DNA from: Rufibacter sediminis
GTDB taxonomy: Bacteria > Bacteroidota > Bacteroidia > Cytophagales > Hymenobacteraceae
Assembly: GCF_014269285.1 (NCBI RefSeq)
Contig: NZ_JACOAF010000001.1
Span: forward strand, 1-64,000
Length of the DNA: 64,000 nt
Reading direction: 5' to 3'
Shown: positions 1-9,604 of the stretch, in pieces
Position numbering within the stretch: position 1 is the first letter of the stretch
Layout of the letters: each line of letters opens with the position of its first letter
Notes under the pieces: generated by a model
Database searches by the model: none
The model's input: the letters and a program-made list of their open reading frames with translations, nothing else
What the model was told of the DNA's origin: nothing
Translations under genes and position numbers: made by a program

Positions 1-53
1 CCTGCCTGCGTTTCGGGGCTGTTTTCAGAAAACAGCCCCGAAACGCAGGCAGG
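1..53. repeat. Perfect palindrome of the intergenic repeat family
   Basis: Arms 1-26 and 28-53 are exact reverse complements around a single central base. The inner part carries the family core GGGGCTGTTTT / AAAACAGCCCC. It lies just past the 3' end of the minus-strand DUF4184 gene, so it could act as a bidirectional terminator. It is one of the most perfect copies in the window. Confidence 0.85.
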
Positions 54-71
54 TGCCTAGGCTGTAGCGCG

Positions 72-803
72 CTACTTTTTGGTTAGATTGGCCACCGTGC
101 AAGCCACCAGCAAGCCCAGCATTCCGGCGGCGATGGCGGTCATGATGGTGTCATCCATGGTCATCACGCGGTCTCTGAGGGTAAATCTGAGCACGAAGGT
201 GGGCACCGTGATGAGCACCACGATTCCCCAGAAAAGGGAAAAGTTAGGGTGCAGCCCCTCTCTGGAAGTAAGTGGCAATTTGAGCGCTTCTACCACCAGG
301 AAACCCCCCAGAACCAAACTGCTCAAGTACTGCAAAATGTGATAACCCGGCACGGAGTGCCCGGCCAGTTCATAGGAAGCGCTTAAAAGGGAAAGGTTGT
401 TGGCGGTCCAGCCGTAATGGTGGGTGAAGTCATCGCAGAGGAAATGGGTCACGGTGCCCAGGAAAGCGGAAGTGAGGACAATGAGCCAGTTCTCCCGGAG
501 GTACGCCAGCCAGTTAAAGCTGGTGTACACCGCCAACCGGTTGCGCAGAAAGGGTGGCAAATGTGCGAGGAATGGATTTCTCACCCAGCCGTGGTACACC
601 ATGGCCATGAGGAGCACCACCGGTATGTCAAACAGGAAAATACCTTTCAAGGTGTGGCTGATGTCCGTTTCGGCCCTCATTCTGAAAAAGAACTCGAAAT
701 CCGGGGCCATGCTCCCCAAGGCAAGCGCCGTCAAAGAAACTCTTTTGCCGGATACGTTCTTGAACGGCAGAATAAGGGCGGGGTGCGAAAAGGTGAAAGG
801 CAT
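72..803 (-). CDS. DUF4184 family integral membrane protein
   Basis: A 243-residue hydrophobic protein with about five or six membrane segments. The N-terminus MPFTFSHPA is the characteristic start of DUF4184 proteins, so I place the start at 803; an in-frame ATG at 845 would add 14 untypical residues. A histidine/aspartate-rich stretch (THFLCDDFTHHYGW) in the middle recalls the metal-binding-like residues of membrane-bound hydrolases of the YdjM/DUF457 type, but no activity is established. It lies 54 bases downstream of lepA on the same strand and is probably co-transcribed with it. Family assignment is fairly sure; function is unknown. Confidence 0.75.
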   Translation of the reverse strand: MPFTFSHPALILPFKNVSGKRVSLTALALGSMAPDFEFFFRMRAETDISHTLKGIFLFDIPVVLLMAMVYHGWVRNPFLAHLPPFLRNRLAVYTSFNWLAYLRENWLIVLTSAFLGTVTHFLCDDFTHHYGWTANNLSLLSASYELAGHSVPGYHILQYLSSLVLGGFLVVEALKLPLTSREGLHPNFSLFWGIVVLITVPTFVLRFTLRDRVMTMDDTIMTAIAAGMLGLLVACTVANLTKK

Positions 804-857
804 ACTGTGAACCAAGGAAAAATAAAAAACCCGATGCCTGAGCACCGGGTTTTGGAA

Positions 858-2645
858 TCAATCAAGTTTAAGAACCGCCAGGAAAGCTTCCTGCGGAATC
901 TCCACGTTGCCCACTTGGCGCATCCGCTTCTTCCCTTTCTTCTGCTTCTCCAGGAGTTTCCGTTTACGGGAAATATCCCCGCCGTAGCATTTGGCCAGTA
1001 CGTTCTTCCGGAGGGCTTTCACCGTTTCACGGGCAATGATTTTCTGCCCGATGGCGGCCTGGATGGCAATCTCGAACATCTGGCGCGGCAACAGTTCCTG
1101 CAATTTCTCGCAGAGGCGCTTGCCCCAGTCATAGGCTTTGTCGCGGTGCACGATGGCGCTCAGGGCATCCACTTTCTCGCCGTTGAGCATGATGTCCAGC
1201 TTCACCATGTGCGACTCCCGGAAGCCAATCAGCTCATAATCTAGCGACGCATAGCCACGGCTGATGGTCTTGAGTTTGTCAAAGAAGTCAAACACGATTT
1301 CGGCCAGCGGCATTTCAAAAATCAGTTCCACGCGGTCTGAGGTCAGGAAGTTCTGGGCCTTCAGAATAGCGCGTTTGTCCATACACAGGGAGATAATCGG
1401 CCCGATGTACTCGGCCTTGGAGATAATCTGCGCCTTGATGAACGGCTCCTCGATGTGGTCAATGTAGTTAGGCTCCGGCATCTCAGACGGGGCGTTCACC
1501 TTAATCTCGCCGTCTTTGGTGGTGAAGGCTTTAAACTGCACCGATGGAACGGTGGTAATCACGGTCATGTCAAACTCGCGCTCAAGACGCTCCTGCACAA
1601 TCTCCATGTGGAGCATGCCCAGGAAGCCGCACCGGAACCCGAAGCCAAGCGCCGCCGAGGTCTCCGGCTCCCACACCAACGATGCATCGTTCAGTTGCAG
1701 CTTCTCCATGGAGGAACGCAGTTCTTCGTACTCGGTGGTTTCTACCGGATAGATACCCGCGAATACCATGGGTTTCACTTCTTCGAAGCCCTGAATCTGG
1801 ATGGTGTCTGGGTTGGCGGCGTGGGTGATGGTATCCCCTACTTTCACCTCCTTGGCGTTTTTGATACCGGAGATAAGATAGCCCACGTTCCCGGCACCCA
1901 TAATCTGTTTGGGTTCCTGGTTCAGTTTGAGTACGCCAATCTCATCAGCTTCGTACTGCTTGCCGGTGGCAATGAATTTTACTTTGTCGCCTTTGCGCAG
2001 GGTTCCGTTCATGATCCGGAAGTACACCTCAATACCGCGGTACGAGTTGAACACCGAGTCAAAGATAAGGGCTTGCAACGGCGCATCCGGGTCACCTTTA
2101 GGCGCTGGAATACGGTCACAGATGGCCGCCAGAATATCCTCGATCCCGATTCCGGCTTTCCCGGAGGCATGGATGATGTCTTCGCGTTCGCAGCCGATCA
2201 GGTCAATGATTTGGTCGCTCACCTCTTCGGGCATGGCGTGGGGCAAGTCAATCTTGTTCAATACCGGGATGATCTCCAGATCGTTGCCAATGGCCAGGTA
2301 CAGGTTAGAGATGGTCTGCGCCTCAATTCCCTGCGACGCATCCACAATCAGCAGCGCGCCTTCGCAGGCGGCAATGGAACGGGACACCTCGTAGCTAAAG
2401 TCTACGTGGCCGGGCGTGTCAATCAGGTTCAGAACATAATCCTCGCCCTTATAGTTATAGTTCATCTGGATGGCGTGGCTCTTGATGGTGATGCCGCGCT
2501 CCCGCTCCAGATCCATGTTATCCAAAAGTTGGTTCTGCATTTCCCGCGCGCTCACCGAGGAGGTAAACTCCAACAGACGGTCAGCGAGGGTACTCTTGCC
2601 GTGGTCAATATGCGCAATGATGCAAAAATTGCGGATGTTCTTCAT
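858..2645 (-). CDS. lepA: Elongation factor 4 (LepA), ribosomal GTPase
   Basis: A 595-residue translational GTPase of full family length. The N-terminus [19 protein letters not shown] carries the G1 loop, followed by RGITIKSH (G2 region), DTPGHVDF (G3) and NKIDLP (G4). The C-terminal LepA-specific domain ends with a basic stretch ([16 protein letters not shown]). EF4 binds the ribosome and affects elongation or back-translocation and assembly under stress; it acts in the cytoplasm. The long plus-strand open frames opposite it are shadows. A TATCTTTG element sits just upstream, and the DUF4184 gene follows. Confidence 0.98.
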   Translation of the reverse strand: MKNIRNFCIIAHIDHGKSTLADRLLEFTSSVSAREMQNQLLDNMDLERERGITIKSHAIQMNYNYKGEDYVLNLIDTPGHVDFSYEVSRSIAACEGALLIVDASQGIEAQTISNLYLAIGNDLEIIPVLNKIDLPHAMPEEVSDQIIDLIGCEREDIIHASGKAGIGIEDILAAICDRIPAPKGDPDAPLQALIFDSVFNSYRGIEVYFRIMNGTLRKGDKVKFIATGKQYEADEIGVLKLNQEPKQIMGAGNVGYLISGIKNAKEVKVGDTITHAANPDTIQIQGFEEVKPMVFAGIYPVETTEYEELRSSMEKLQLNDASLVWEPETSAALGFGFRCGFLGMLHMEIVQERLEREFDMTVITTVPSVQFKAFTTKDGEIKVNAPSEMPEPNYIDHIEEPFIKAQIISKAEYIGPIISLCMDKRAILKAQNFLTSDRVELIFEMPLAEIVFDFFDKLKTISRGYASLDYELIGFRESHMVKLDIMLNGEKVDALSAIVHRDKAYDWGKRLCEKLQELLPRQMFEIAIQAAIGQKIIARETVKALRKNVLAKCYGGDISRKRKLLEKQKKGKKRMRQVGNVEIPQEAFLAVLKLD

Positions 2646-2664
2646 AGAAATCGATTACAATCAA

Positions 2665-2672
2665 CAAAGATA
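2665..2672 (-). promoter_or_regulatory. Putative -7 element of lepA promoter
   Basis: On the minus strand this reads TATCTTTG, a match to the Bacteroidota -7 consensus TAnnTTTG, 20 bases before the lepA start codon. I see no clear TTG -33 box at the usual spacing, so support is from position and one motif only. Confidence 0.45.
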
Positions 2673-2738
2673 AGAAAGAAAAACGAGCCTCTGGAGGGCA
2701 ACGGGGAGCCGGGGCTTATTTTTTACGTTTCTGAAGAC

Positions 2739-2775
2739 GTTTTGGGGCTGTTTTAAGGAAAATGGGCGTAAAAAC
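2739..2775. repeat. Intergenic palindromic repeat, asymmetric copy
   Basis: The left half GTTTTGGGGCTGTTTT is intact. The right half reads AAAATGGGCGTAAAAAC instead of the mirror sequence. It lies between the divergent lepA and DUF1003 genes, so it cannot be a simple terminator for either. Confidence 0.6.
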
Positions 2776-2877
2776 CCGGTCATTTTCACCAACTTATACG
2801 GCTTCTCAGATTTTCCTTCAGAATCATTCCTCCTCTTTTCGCCGCCCTCGTATAATCCTCAGCTTAAACGAAAGGAC

Positions 2878-3447
2878 ATGGCAGAAAAGATGGATAACGG
2901 AGCGTTCCGGGGACGAGAGGGACACATGGCGGAGATTGTGGAGCGCAACATCAAGGCGCTGCTGGCCCGCCGCAAACAGGAGGACTCCGCCCGAAACCTG
3001 TCGGAACGGATTTCCGATGCCGTGACCAAATTCACGGGCAGCATGCTGTTTGTGGTGATTCACCTGCTGCTGTTTGGGACTTGGATTGCCTGGAACTCCG
3101 GTTGGCTGGGCCTGAAGCCCTTTGACGAGTCGTTTGTGGTGCTGGCCATGTTCGCCTCCGTGGAAGCCATCTTTCTTTCCACCTTCGTGCTCATCAGCCA
3201 GAACCGTTCCAACATCCAGGCCGATAAACGCGCTGACCTTGATCTACAGGTCAGCCTGCTAGCCGAGCACGAAATTACCCGTCTGGTCACGTTAGTTACT
3301 GCTATCGCGAAGAAGATGGAAATTGATGCGGCCCAGGACCCGGAGATAAACGAACTGGCCAAAGACGTGCAGCCCGAGAAAGTGATGGATACCATGGAAA
3401 AACATCAGGAAAGCCTGGAGAAGGAAAAGACGCAGATCAACCCGTAA
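2878..3447 (+). CDS. DUF1003 family membrane protein
   Basis: A 189-residue protein with two transmembrane helices near residues 53-72 and 83-105, separated by the short loop NSGWLGLKPFDESF. Around them are the DUF1003 signatures FGTWIAWN, SVEAIFLSTFVLISQNR and DKRADLDLQVSLLAEHE. The charged C-terminal tail is predicted cytoplasmic and helical. DUF1003 proteins are widespread small membrane proteins without an assigned biochemical role. It starts at an ATG after the lepA divergent region; an internal Met at residue 16 is an alternative start. Confidence 0.85.
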   Translation: MAEKMDNGAFRGREGHMAEIVERNIKALLARRKQEDSARNLSERISDAVTKFTGSMLFVVIHLLLFGTWIAWNSGWLGLKPFDESFVVLAMFASVEAIFLSTFVLISQNRSNIQADKRADLDLQVSLLAEHEITRLVTLVTAIAKKMEIDAAQDPEINELAKDVQPEKVMDTMEKHQESLEKEKTQINP

Positions 3448-3451
3448 CCTC

Positions 3452-3487
3452 GTTTAAGGGCCGTTTTCCGGAAAAGACCCTCAAAAC
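3452..3487. repeat. Intergenic palindromic repeat
   Basis: GTTTAAGGGCCGTTTT with a decayed mirror half AAAAGACCCTCAAAAC, in the gap between two convergent genes. A weak hairpin is possible; no long T-run follows. Confidence 0.55.
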
Positions 3488-3492
3488 AGCAG

Positions 3493-4119
3493 CTATTCCT
3501 CCGGCTTGAGGTTGGGGAACGCCCACTTCAACCGCACGGCCAGCAAACGGATCAAAATGATAATCGCGATAGCGATCCAGACGGGCACACCGGGCGGCAC
3601 CGGGGCCAACCGCATCAAGAGGTAAGCCGCGCCACCGGCCAGGCAGGCTGTGGCGTACACTTCGCGCCGGAAGATCAACGGAATTTCGTTGCAGAGAATG
3701 TCGCGCACCACGCCGCCAAACACCGCCGTCACCACCCCCATTACCAGGGCAATGAGCGGAGGTACGTCCAGCCGTAGCGCTTTCTCCATGCCCAGAATCG
3801 TGAACAAGGCAATGCCCACGGTATCAAACAGGAACATGGTTCGCCGGAACTTCCCTATCGCGCCCCTAAACAAAATAGTCACCAGCACCGCCACGAAAAC
3901 GGTGATCAGGAGCCGTTCTTCCTGCACCCAGACCGGCCGCAGGTTCAGCAGCAAATCCCGGACGGTCCCGCCGCCTAGCGCCGTGGAAAAAGCGATGACT
4001 GATGCCCCAAACGGATCCAGTTTCTTATCGGCGGCGGTGAGCGTCCCGCTAATGGCGAACACGAAGGTGCCCACCACATCAATGAAGGGAATGAGCGCTA
4101 ACGGCGGAAGATCAGGCAT
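3493..4119 (-). CDS. Trimeric intracellular cation channel (TRIC/YadS-like) family protein
   Basis: A 208-residue membrane protein with seven predicted helices arranged as two similar halves, each with a glycine-rich signature: GGGTVRDLLL near residue 50 and GGVVRDILC near residue 136. This is the UPF0126/YadS pattern, which shares the fold of TRIC cation channels. Such proteins are thought to form homotrimeric potassium-permeable channels in the inner membrane; the physiological role in bacteria is not settled. The terminal KPEE is typical of a cytoplasmic tail. It is monocistronic here and converges with the DUF1003 gene. Confidence 0.88.
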   Translation of the reverse strand: MPDLPPLALIPFIDVVGTFVFAISGTLTAADKKLDPFGASVIAFSTALGGGTVRDLLLNLRPVWVQEERLLITVFVAVLVTILFRGAIGKFRRTMFLFDTVGIALFTILGMEKALRLDVPPLIALVMGVVTAVFGGVVRDILCNEIPLIFRREVYATACLAGGAAYLLMRLAPVPPGVPVWIAIAIIILIRLLAVRLKWAFPNLKPEE

Positions 4120-4187
4120 AGGCAGATTATTTTCGGTAAACTACGCAAAAGTGGGTAAGGCGCAGCACCCGTTTCTGAACGAAAGCC

Positions 4188-4222
4188 ATTTTGGGGCTGT
4201 TTCAGGAAAACACGCCCCAAAC
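4188..4222. repeat. Intergenic palindromic repeat between divergent genes
   Basis: ATTTTGGGGCTGTTTC followed by AAAACACGCCCCAAAC, nearly symmetric. It lies upstream of both the TRIC-like gene and the mutase gene, so a role purely as terminator does not fit. Confidence 0.6.
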
Positions 4223-4269
4223 CGCCCGAGAGAGTTTTCGCCGCTCCCTCCATTCTATCTGAAAATTCG

Positions 4270-4277
4270 TACTTTCG
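4270..4277 (+). promoter_or_regulatory. Putative -7 element before icmF
   Basis: TACTTTCG, a one-base variant of TAnnTTTG, 27 bases before the mutase start codon. No convincing -33 box. Confidence 0.3.
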
Positions 4278-4304
4278 CACAACGTTCACTAGCTAACCTA
4301 ACAA

Positions 4305-7300
4305 ATGTCAGTTACTACTGCACAACCCTACAAACCGGTCAACCACATCCGCATTGTGACAGCAGCGTCGCTGTTTGACGGCCACGATGCGTCTATCAAT
4401 ATCATGCGCCGCATCATCCAGGCCTCGGGCGCTGAGGTCATTCACCTGGGCCACAACCGTTCGGTGCAGGAGATTGTGGACTGCGCCATTCAGGAAGATG
4501 CCCAGGCCATTGCCATCACCTCTTACCAAGGCGGTCACCTGGAGTACTTCAAGTACATGTACGACCTGCTTAACGAGCGCGGCTGCGGCCACGTGCGCAT
4601 CTTCGGCGGCGGCGGCGGCGTGATTCTGCCCACAGAGATTGAGGAACTGCACGGCTACGGCATCGCCCGCATCTACTCACCTGATGACGGACGCGCCATG
4701 GGCTTGCAGGGCATGATCAACGACATGCTCCAGAAGTGCGACTTCCCTACTGGCCAGAACCTGAACGGCGAGGTGAAGCACCTGAAAGAAAAAGACATTA
4801 AATCCATCGCCCGCCTCATTTCCGCCGCCGAGAACTTCCCCGAGGAGTTTGCCCGGGTGAAGGAGCAGCTGATTTCTGGCGTTGATCAGCAAGCCACTAC
4901 CGGCACGCAGCAGCCGGTTACGCCCGTGTTGGGCATTACTGGTACCGGCGGCGCGGGTAAATCATCACTGGTGGATGAACTGGTACGCCGTTTCCTGATG
5001 GATTTCCAGGACAAGACCATCGCCATCATCTCAGTGGACCCATCTAAGCGGAAAACCGGCGGGGCCTTACTAGGCGACCGTATCCGGATGAACGCCATCA
5101 GCAACAGCCGCGTGTACATGCGTTCTTTGGCTACCCGACAGAGCAACCTGGCCTTGAGCCGCTACGTGCAAGATGCCGTGGACGTGGTGAAAGCCGCCCA
5201 GTTTGACCTGATCATTCTGGAGACCTCGGGCATTGGCCAGTCTGATACCGAGATCATTGAGCATTCAGACGCCAGTCTGTACGTGATGACGCCCGAGTAC
5301 GGAGCGGCCACGCAGCTGGAGAAAATTGATATGCTGGACTTCGCGGACATCATCGCGTTGAACAAGTTCGACAAGCGCGGCGCCCTGGATGCCCTGCGCG
5401 ACGTGAAGAAACAATACAAGCGCAACCACCAACTTTGGGACGTGAGCGATGACGAGATTCCGGTGTTCGGGACCATCGCCTCGCAGTTCAATGACCCCGG
5501 CATGAACCGCCTGTACAAAGCGGTGATGGCGAAGATCTCGGAGAAAACCGGCATCACGTTTGACTCGCAGATACAGGCTACTGGCGAGATGTCTGAGAAG
5601 GTGTACATCATCCCTCCTGCCCGCACGCGCTACCTTTCCGAGATCGCGGAGAACAACCGCAGTTATGACAAGTGGGTGCAGGACCAAGCAAGCGTGGCCC
5701 AGAAACTGTACGGCATCCGGCAGTCTATTGAAGCCATTCAAGCGATTGAGGTAGAAGATAAAGACCGCTTGATTAAGGGCTTAGAGTACGCCTACGAAGA
5801 AACTGCTTTAAGACTGGACGGCCAGAACAAGAAGTTGCTGGAAGCCTGGCCCGAGAAACGGCAGGCGTACAAAAATGAATTCTACGAGTTCAAGGTGCGC
5901 GACAAAGTCCTGAAAGTAGCCACCCACACCGAGAGCCTTTCGCACCTCCAGATTCCCAAGATTTCCACCCCTCGTTACGAGGCCTGGGGCGATTTGCTTA
6001 AGTGGAATCTGCAGGAGAACGTGCCGGGTGAGTTCCCGTACACCGCCGGCGTGTTCCCGTTCAAGCGCGAAGGCGAAGATCCTACCCGTATGTTCGCAGG
6101 CGAAGGCGGGCCGGAGCGCACCAACCGTCGTTTCCACTACGTTAGTAAAGGATTGCCAGCCAAACGGTTATCCACCGCCTTTGACTCTGTTACTTTATAT
6201 GGCGAAGACCCGGATCTGCGCCCTGACATCTACGGAAAAATTGGCAACTCCGGGGTAAGCATCTGCTGCCTGGATGATGCCAAGAAGCTGTACTCGGGCT
6301 TTAACCTGGCCCACCCTATGACCTCGGTGTCCATGACCATCAACGGTCCGGCCGCCATTCTCACCGGCTTCTTCATGAACGCCGCCATTGACCAGCAGTG
6401 CGAACTGTACATCAAGGAGAACGGCCTGGAGGCAGAAGTGAACGAGCGAATTGAGGCTATTTTTCAGAAATCTGGCCAAAAACGCCCTACCTACCAAGGC
6501 GAGTTGCCCGAGGGAAATGACGGCCTTGGCTTGATGCTCTTAGGCGTAACTGGTGATCAGGTACTGCCAGCCGACGTGTACGCACAGATCAAGGAAAGAA
6601 CGCTGGCGGCAGTGCGCGGAACGGTACAAGCCGACATCCTGAAGGAAGACCAGGCCCAGAACACCTGCATCTTCAGCACCGAGTTCGCGCTGCGGTTGAT
6701 GGGCGATGTGCAGCAGTACTTCATTGACCACAATGTCCGCAACTTCTACTCGGTGTCCATCTCGGGGTACCACATTGCGGAGGCCGGTGCCAACCCGATC
6801 TCACAGTTGGCGTTCACGCTGGCCAACGGTTTCACCTTTGTGGAATATTACGTGAGCCGCGGCATGGACATCAACGCGTTCGCACCCAACTTGAGCTTCT
6901 TCTTCTCTAACGGCATTGACCCGGAGTACGCGGTGATTGGCCGCGTGGCCCGCAGAATCTGGGCCAAAGCCATGAAACTGAAGTACGGCGCCAACGCCCG
7001 CTCGCAGATGCTGAAGTACCACATCCAGACCTCGGGCCGCTCTTTGCACGCCCAGGAAATTGACTTCAACGACATTAGAACCACACTGCAGGCCCTATAC
7101 GCCATCTATGACAACTGTAACTCGTTGCACACCAATGCTTACGATGAGGCCATCACCACGCCTACCGAGGCAAGTGTGCGCCGCGCCATGGCGATTCAGT
7201 TGATCATCAACCGGGAGTTGGGTTTGGCGAAGAACGAGAACCCGCTGCAAGGTTCGTTCATCATTGAAGAACTCACCGATTTAGTGGAGGAAGCGGTATT

Positions 7301-7715
7301 GCTGGAGTTTGACCGGATCACCGAGCGCGGCGGCGTGTTAGGCGCCATGGAAACCATGTACCAGCGCGGTAAGATTCAGGAGGAAAGCCTGTACTACGAG
7401 ACCCTGAAGCACACCGGCGAGTACCCCATCATTGGCGTGAACACCTTCCTGAGCAGCCAGGGCTCCCCTACCGTAATTCCATCGGAAGTGATTCGGGCCA
7501 CGGAGGATGAGAAGCAATACCAGATCTCTATGCTCCAGGAGTTACATGCCCGCCACGCGGCTGATACCCCGGAGCGCCTGAAACAGCTTCAGGAAATAGC
7601 CGTGCAGAACGCGAATATCTTTGAGGCCATTATGGAAACGTCTAAGTACTGCTCTTTAGGCCAGATCACGAACGCCCTATTTGCGGTGGGCGGCCAATAC
7701 AGAAGAAATATGTAA
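4305..7715 (+). CDS. icmF: Fused isobutyryl-CoA mutase (IcmF), B12-dependent, with built-in G-protein chaperone
   Basis: An 1136-residue three-part enzyme. Residues 15-140 are a cobalamin-binding domain with the base-off histidine motif DGHDAS at 25-30. Residues about 205-420 are a MeaI-type GTPase with P-loop GTGGAGKSS at 213-221 and NKFD at 353-356. The remainder is the acyl-CoA mutase barrel, beginning around [19 protein letters not shown]. The wording [19 protein letters not shown] is typical of IcmF, not of methylmalonyl-CoA mutase. Family members interconvert isobutyryl-CoA and butyryl-CoA using adenosylcobalamin, with the GTPase part guarding cofactor loading. The length matches the family. 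The gene is alone, ends at a strong hairpin terminator, and has no visible cobalamin riboswitch upstream. Confidence 0.95.
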   Translation: MSVTTAQPYKPVNHIRIVTAASLFDGHDASINIMRRIIQASGAEVIHLGHNRSVQEIVDCAIQEDAQAIAITSYQGGHLEYFKYMYDLLNERGCGHVRIFGGGGGVILPTEIEELHGYGIARIYSPDDGRAMGLQGMINDMLQKCDFPTGQNLNGEVKHLKEKDIKSIARLISAAENFPEEFARVKEQLISGVDQQATTGTQQPVTPVLGITGTGGAGKSSLVDELVRRFLMDFQDKTIAIISVDPSKRKTGGALLGDRIRMNAISNSRVYMRSLATRQSNLALSRYVQDAVDVVKAAQFDLIILETSGIGQSDTEIIEHSDASLYVMTPEYGAATQLEKIDMLDFADIIALNKFDKRGALDALRDVKKQYKRNHQLWDVSDDEIPVFGTIASQFNDPGMNRLYKAVMAKISEKTGITFDSQIQATGEMSEKVYIIPPARTRYLSEIAENNRSYDKWVQDQASVAQKLYGIRQSIEAIQAIEVEDKDRLIKGLEYAYEETALRLDGQNKKLLEAWPEKRQAYKNEFYEFKVRDKVLKVATHTESLSHLQIPKISTPRYEAWGDLLKWNLQENVPGEFPYTAGVFPFKREGEDPTRMFAGEGGPERTNRRFHYVSKGLPAKRLSTAFDSVTLYGEDPDLRPDIYGKIGNSGVSICCLDDAKKLYSGFNLAHPMTSVSMTINGPAAILTGFFMNAAIDQQCELYIKENGLEAEVNERIEAIFQKSGQKRPTYQGELPEGNDGLGLMLLGVTGDQVLPADVYAQIKERTLAAVRGTVQADILKEDQAQNTCIFSTEFALRLMGDVQQYFIDHNVRNFYSVSISGYHIAEAGANPISQLAFTLANGFTFVEYYVSRGMDINAFAPNLSFFFSNGIDPEYAVIGRVARRIWAKAMKLKYGANARSQMLKYHIQTSGRSLHAQEIDFNDIRTTLQALYAIYDNCNSLHTNAYDEAITTPTEASVRRAMAIQLIINRELGLAKNENPLQGSFIIEELTDLVEEAVLLEFDRITERGGVLGAMETMYQRGKIQEESLYYETLKHTGEYPIIGVNTFLSSQGSPTVIPSEVIRATEDEKQYQISMLQELHARHAADTPERLKQLQEIAVQNANIFEAIMETSKYCSLGQITNALFAVGGQYRRNM

Positions 7716-7760
7716 GGCGAAACCATGTATTCTACGGAAGACCGGTTTTGAGCCTGTTTT

Positions 7761-7796
7761 AACAAAAAGAGCCTGTAACTACAGGCTCTTTTTGTT
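7761..7796 (+). terminator. Rho-independent terminator of icmF
   Basis: Perfect 17-bp stem AACAAAAAGAGCCTGTA / TACAGGCTCTTTTTGTT with a two-base loop, 45 bases after the stop codon. A half copy of the repeat family (GGTTTTGAGCCTGTTTT) lies directly before it. Confidence 0.85.
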
Positions 7797-8065
7797 TTAA
7801 GTACTCTCCCCTAAAGTCTTACAGCACCAGTATTCTAAGCCTTTCAAAAAGATTCCTATGTGGCTGAGCAAGCCTCAGGTTTTCTCGCTATCTGAGGATA
7901 AGAGCAGCTGTTCAGAACTGATTTCTGGAATATTTTCTACCTATTACAAAGCACTTATCCTCAGGATTTTATATATTTAATACAAGGATAATATTTTGTT
8001 TATCATAGAGTTAAACAGATTGGAGAATATTACGTTTATACTATAAACGTGTTAAGGTAAACGCC
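7797..8065. other. Gene-free AT-rich stretch
   Basis: No open frame with coding character on either strand. It is AT-rich towards the end (7970-8050), where TATAAACG-type sequence precedes the 42-codon reading frame. Nothing else is recognised. Confidence 0.5.
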
Positions 8066-8194
8066 ATGAAAACAATCACAGCCATTTCGTCCCTTGTACT
8101 AATCGGTGTCCTGGGCTTTTACGCCACCACCTGGCTTTCGCCGGGGAACATTCCCCTGGATCTCTCAGACGAAGACATCCACCTTTATTTGTAA
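8066..8194 (+). CDS. Small predicted membrane or secreted peptide (42 residues)
   Basis: ATG at 8066, stop TAA at 8192-8194. The product begins MKTITAISSLVLIGVLGFYA, a basic N-terminus followed by one hydrophobic helix, and ends with the acidic tail LDLSDEDIHLYL. An AAGGTAA stretch lies 8 bases before the ATG and a hairpin terminator follows 16 bases after the stop, so the unit looks like a complete small gene. No homologue is recognised; it may be a short anchored peptide or a chance frame. Confidence 0.45.
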   Translation: MKTITAISSLVLIGVLGFYATTWLSPGNIPLDLSDEDIHLYL

Positions 8195-8210
8195 GACTTC
8201 CTGCCTCAAT

Positions 8211-8230
8211 CCCCGCCTTGCCGGGGTTTT
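8211..8230 (+). terminator. Hairpin terminator after the small peptide gene
   Basis: CCCCG / CGGGG stem with a six-base loop followed by TTTTG. Short but GC-rich and well placed. Confidence 0.55.
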
Positions 8231-8290
8231 GCGTTCTTATCTCATCCAAATTCCATAGAAACCGTACCTTTACCTGACAAAAGATAAACT

Positions 8291-8914
8291 ATGGAATTAA
8301 AAGACCTTTCTCAAAGAATCAGCTACATCATTGGACGTGACATGGCTGCCAACTTTGCCAAACAAGGCATTGAAGTAGAACCAGAAGCGTTGCTGTTGGG
8401 GCTGAAGGAAGCCATGAGCGGCACTCCTTCCAAACTAGACCAGGACGAAGTGCAGCAGGCCATGATGCAGCTCCAGATGCAGATGCAGGAGAAACAGCAA
8501 GCCACCGCCGGGGCTGCCGGAGAGCAGAACAAAAAAGAAGGCGAGGCTTTTTTACAGGCCAACAAAGACAAAGAAGGCGTTCACGCCTTGCCAAGCGGGC
8601 TGCAATACCAGGTGCTGCAAAGCGGCTCCGGCAAGACCCCTTCCCGCAACTCCAACGTGACAACGCATTACCACGGCACTCTCATTGACGGAACCGTGTT
8701 CGATTCTTCTTACGAGCGTGGCGAGCCGGCTTCTTTTCCGGTGAGCGGCGTGATTGCGGGCTGGACAGAGGCCTTGCAACTCATGAAAGAAGGCGATAAA
8801 TGGCGTCTGTTCATCCCGAGCAACCTGGCCTACGGTTCCCGCGGCGCCGGCGCCGATATTGGACCCAACGCTACCCTGATCTTCGACGTTGAGCTGATTA
8901 CCGTCAACAACTAA
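8291..8914 (+). CDS. FKBP-type peptidyl-prolyl cis-trans isomerase (FklB/Mip-like)
   Basis: A 207-residue protein. The N-terminal helical dimerisation region starts MELKDLSQRISYIIGRDMAA and includes a Q/M-rich helix (QMQMQEKQQ). The C-terminal FKBP domain, from about residue 98, has THYHGTLIDGTVFDSSYERG, the substrate-pocket region VIAGWTEALQLM and IPSNLAYGSRGAG. It catalyses proline isomerisation during folding. No signal peptide is visible, so it is predicted cytoplasmic, unlike many Mip proteins. A TACCTTTA sequence lies upstream and a perfect terminator follows. Confidence 0.95.
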   Translation: MELKDLSQRISYIIGRDMAANFAKQGIEVEPEALLLGLKEAMSGTPSKLDQDEVQQAMMQLQMQMQEKQQATAGAAGEQNKKEGEAFLQANKDKEGVHALPSGLQYQVLQSGSGKTPSRNSNVTTHYHGTLIDGTVFDSSYERGEPASFPVSGVIAGWTEALQLMKEGDKWRLFIPSNLAYGSRGAGADIGPNATLIFDVELITVNN

Positions 8915-8936
8915 GCGTATATCTATATATCAAACT

Positions 8937-8974
8937 AAAAAGGAGAACACACTACAGAGCGTGTTCTCCTTTTT
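8937..8974 (+). terminator. Rho-independent terminator after the FKBP gene
   Basis: Perfect 14-bp stem AAAAAGGAGAACAC / GTGTTCTCCTTTTT with a 10-base loop, 22 bases after the stop; works on either strand. Confidence 0.9.
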
Positions 8975-9190
8975 AGTTATCAGAAGCCTGAAACAGGAAA
9001 GCTTTGCATAGAATCCTTAGCGCTCCATCATGGGAAGGTTGCCTTTGCAAGTGAGTTCACCCGCATGGGTTCAGTTTATCAGGACTTTCTTGCGCAGGCA
9101 AACGGCTCGTTTATCACTCCTCCTAAGCAGCTTGACGATACGAATGGGTTGGATAGCTAATCTTGTAGAAAAGCGTTCTGGGGTGGATGG

Positions 9191-9604
9191 CTATTTCGTC
9201 GGTTCATTCTTCAGCCAATCCAGAGCTTCCTCTACCTGGGTGAAGTAATTAATTTTAACAGGGAGGTCAAACTTACAGACGCGGTTCAATGAGTATTCAT
9301 GAATCATCTGTTTGTACTTGAACTCCGATACTACCAAAGCGACATGCAGCCCCTGGGGCACAAAGGACGGATCATTCTTTTGCAGAATACTCAATTCCCA
9401 GTCTTCTGCCTCGCTGGACAAACTACCTCTGTTGCAAGAATTTATCAGGCATTTTTCTACCCTATTTCGCTTGATCATGGTAAATAACTCTGTTATACCA
9501 TATTGACAGGCCTCTAGTCCAACATCTTTCCGCCACTTCAACATTCCTATATTACTTGCCTCATCTAACCATACCTTGAAAGACTCAGTATCTGCTTGAA
9601 TCAT
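9191..9604 (-). CDS. Hypothetical STAS/SEC14-like small protein
   Basis: A 137-residue soluble protein. Its layout resembles the STAS/SEC14-like proteins common in Hymenobacteraceae: an early tryptophan motif (FKVWLDEASNIGMLKW), a central strand-helix pattern (RVEKCLINSCNRGSL), and the C-terminal phrase FTQVEEALDWLKN, a helix ending in tryptophan-leucine. Such proteins often sense a stress input, but I see no catalytic motif. The assignment rests on pattern memory only. It is a single gene between an FKBP terminator and the AT-rich region before kup, and its codon use is more AT-rich than that of its neighbours, which may point to later acquisition. Confidence 0.55.
   Translation of the reverse strand: MIQADTESFKVWLDEASNIGMLKWRKDVGLEACQYGITELFTMIKRNRVEKCLINSCNRGSLSSEAEDWELSILQKNDPSFVPQGLHVALVVSEFKYKQMIHEYSLNRVCKFDLPVKINYFTQVEEALDWLKNEPTK

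Noticed and set aside
417-1244. 275-codon plus-strand frame across the lepA end
   Set aside because: Antisense to two real genes, with no coding character of its own.
1455-2756. 433-codon plus-strand open frame opposite lepA
   Set aside because: Shadow of lepA; its protein is full of His/Val/Arg from antisense reading and matches no family, while lepA is certain.
4120-4304. Possible cobalamin riboswitch before the B12-dependent mutase
   Set aside because: No B12-box-like sequence; the gap holds only a repeat copy and a -7 element.
9030-9248. 72-codon frame on the plus strand
   Set aside because: Low-complexity arginine/serine reading that runs into the opposite-strand gene at 9191; no sign of selection.
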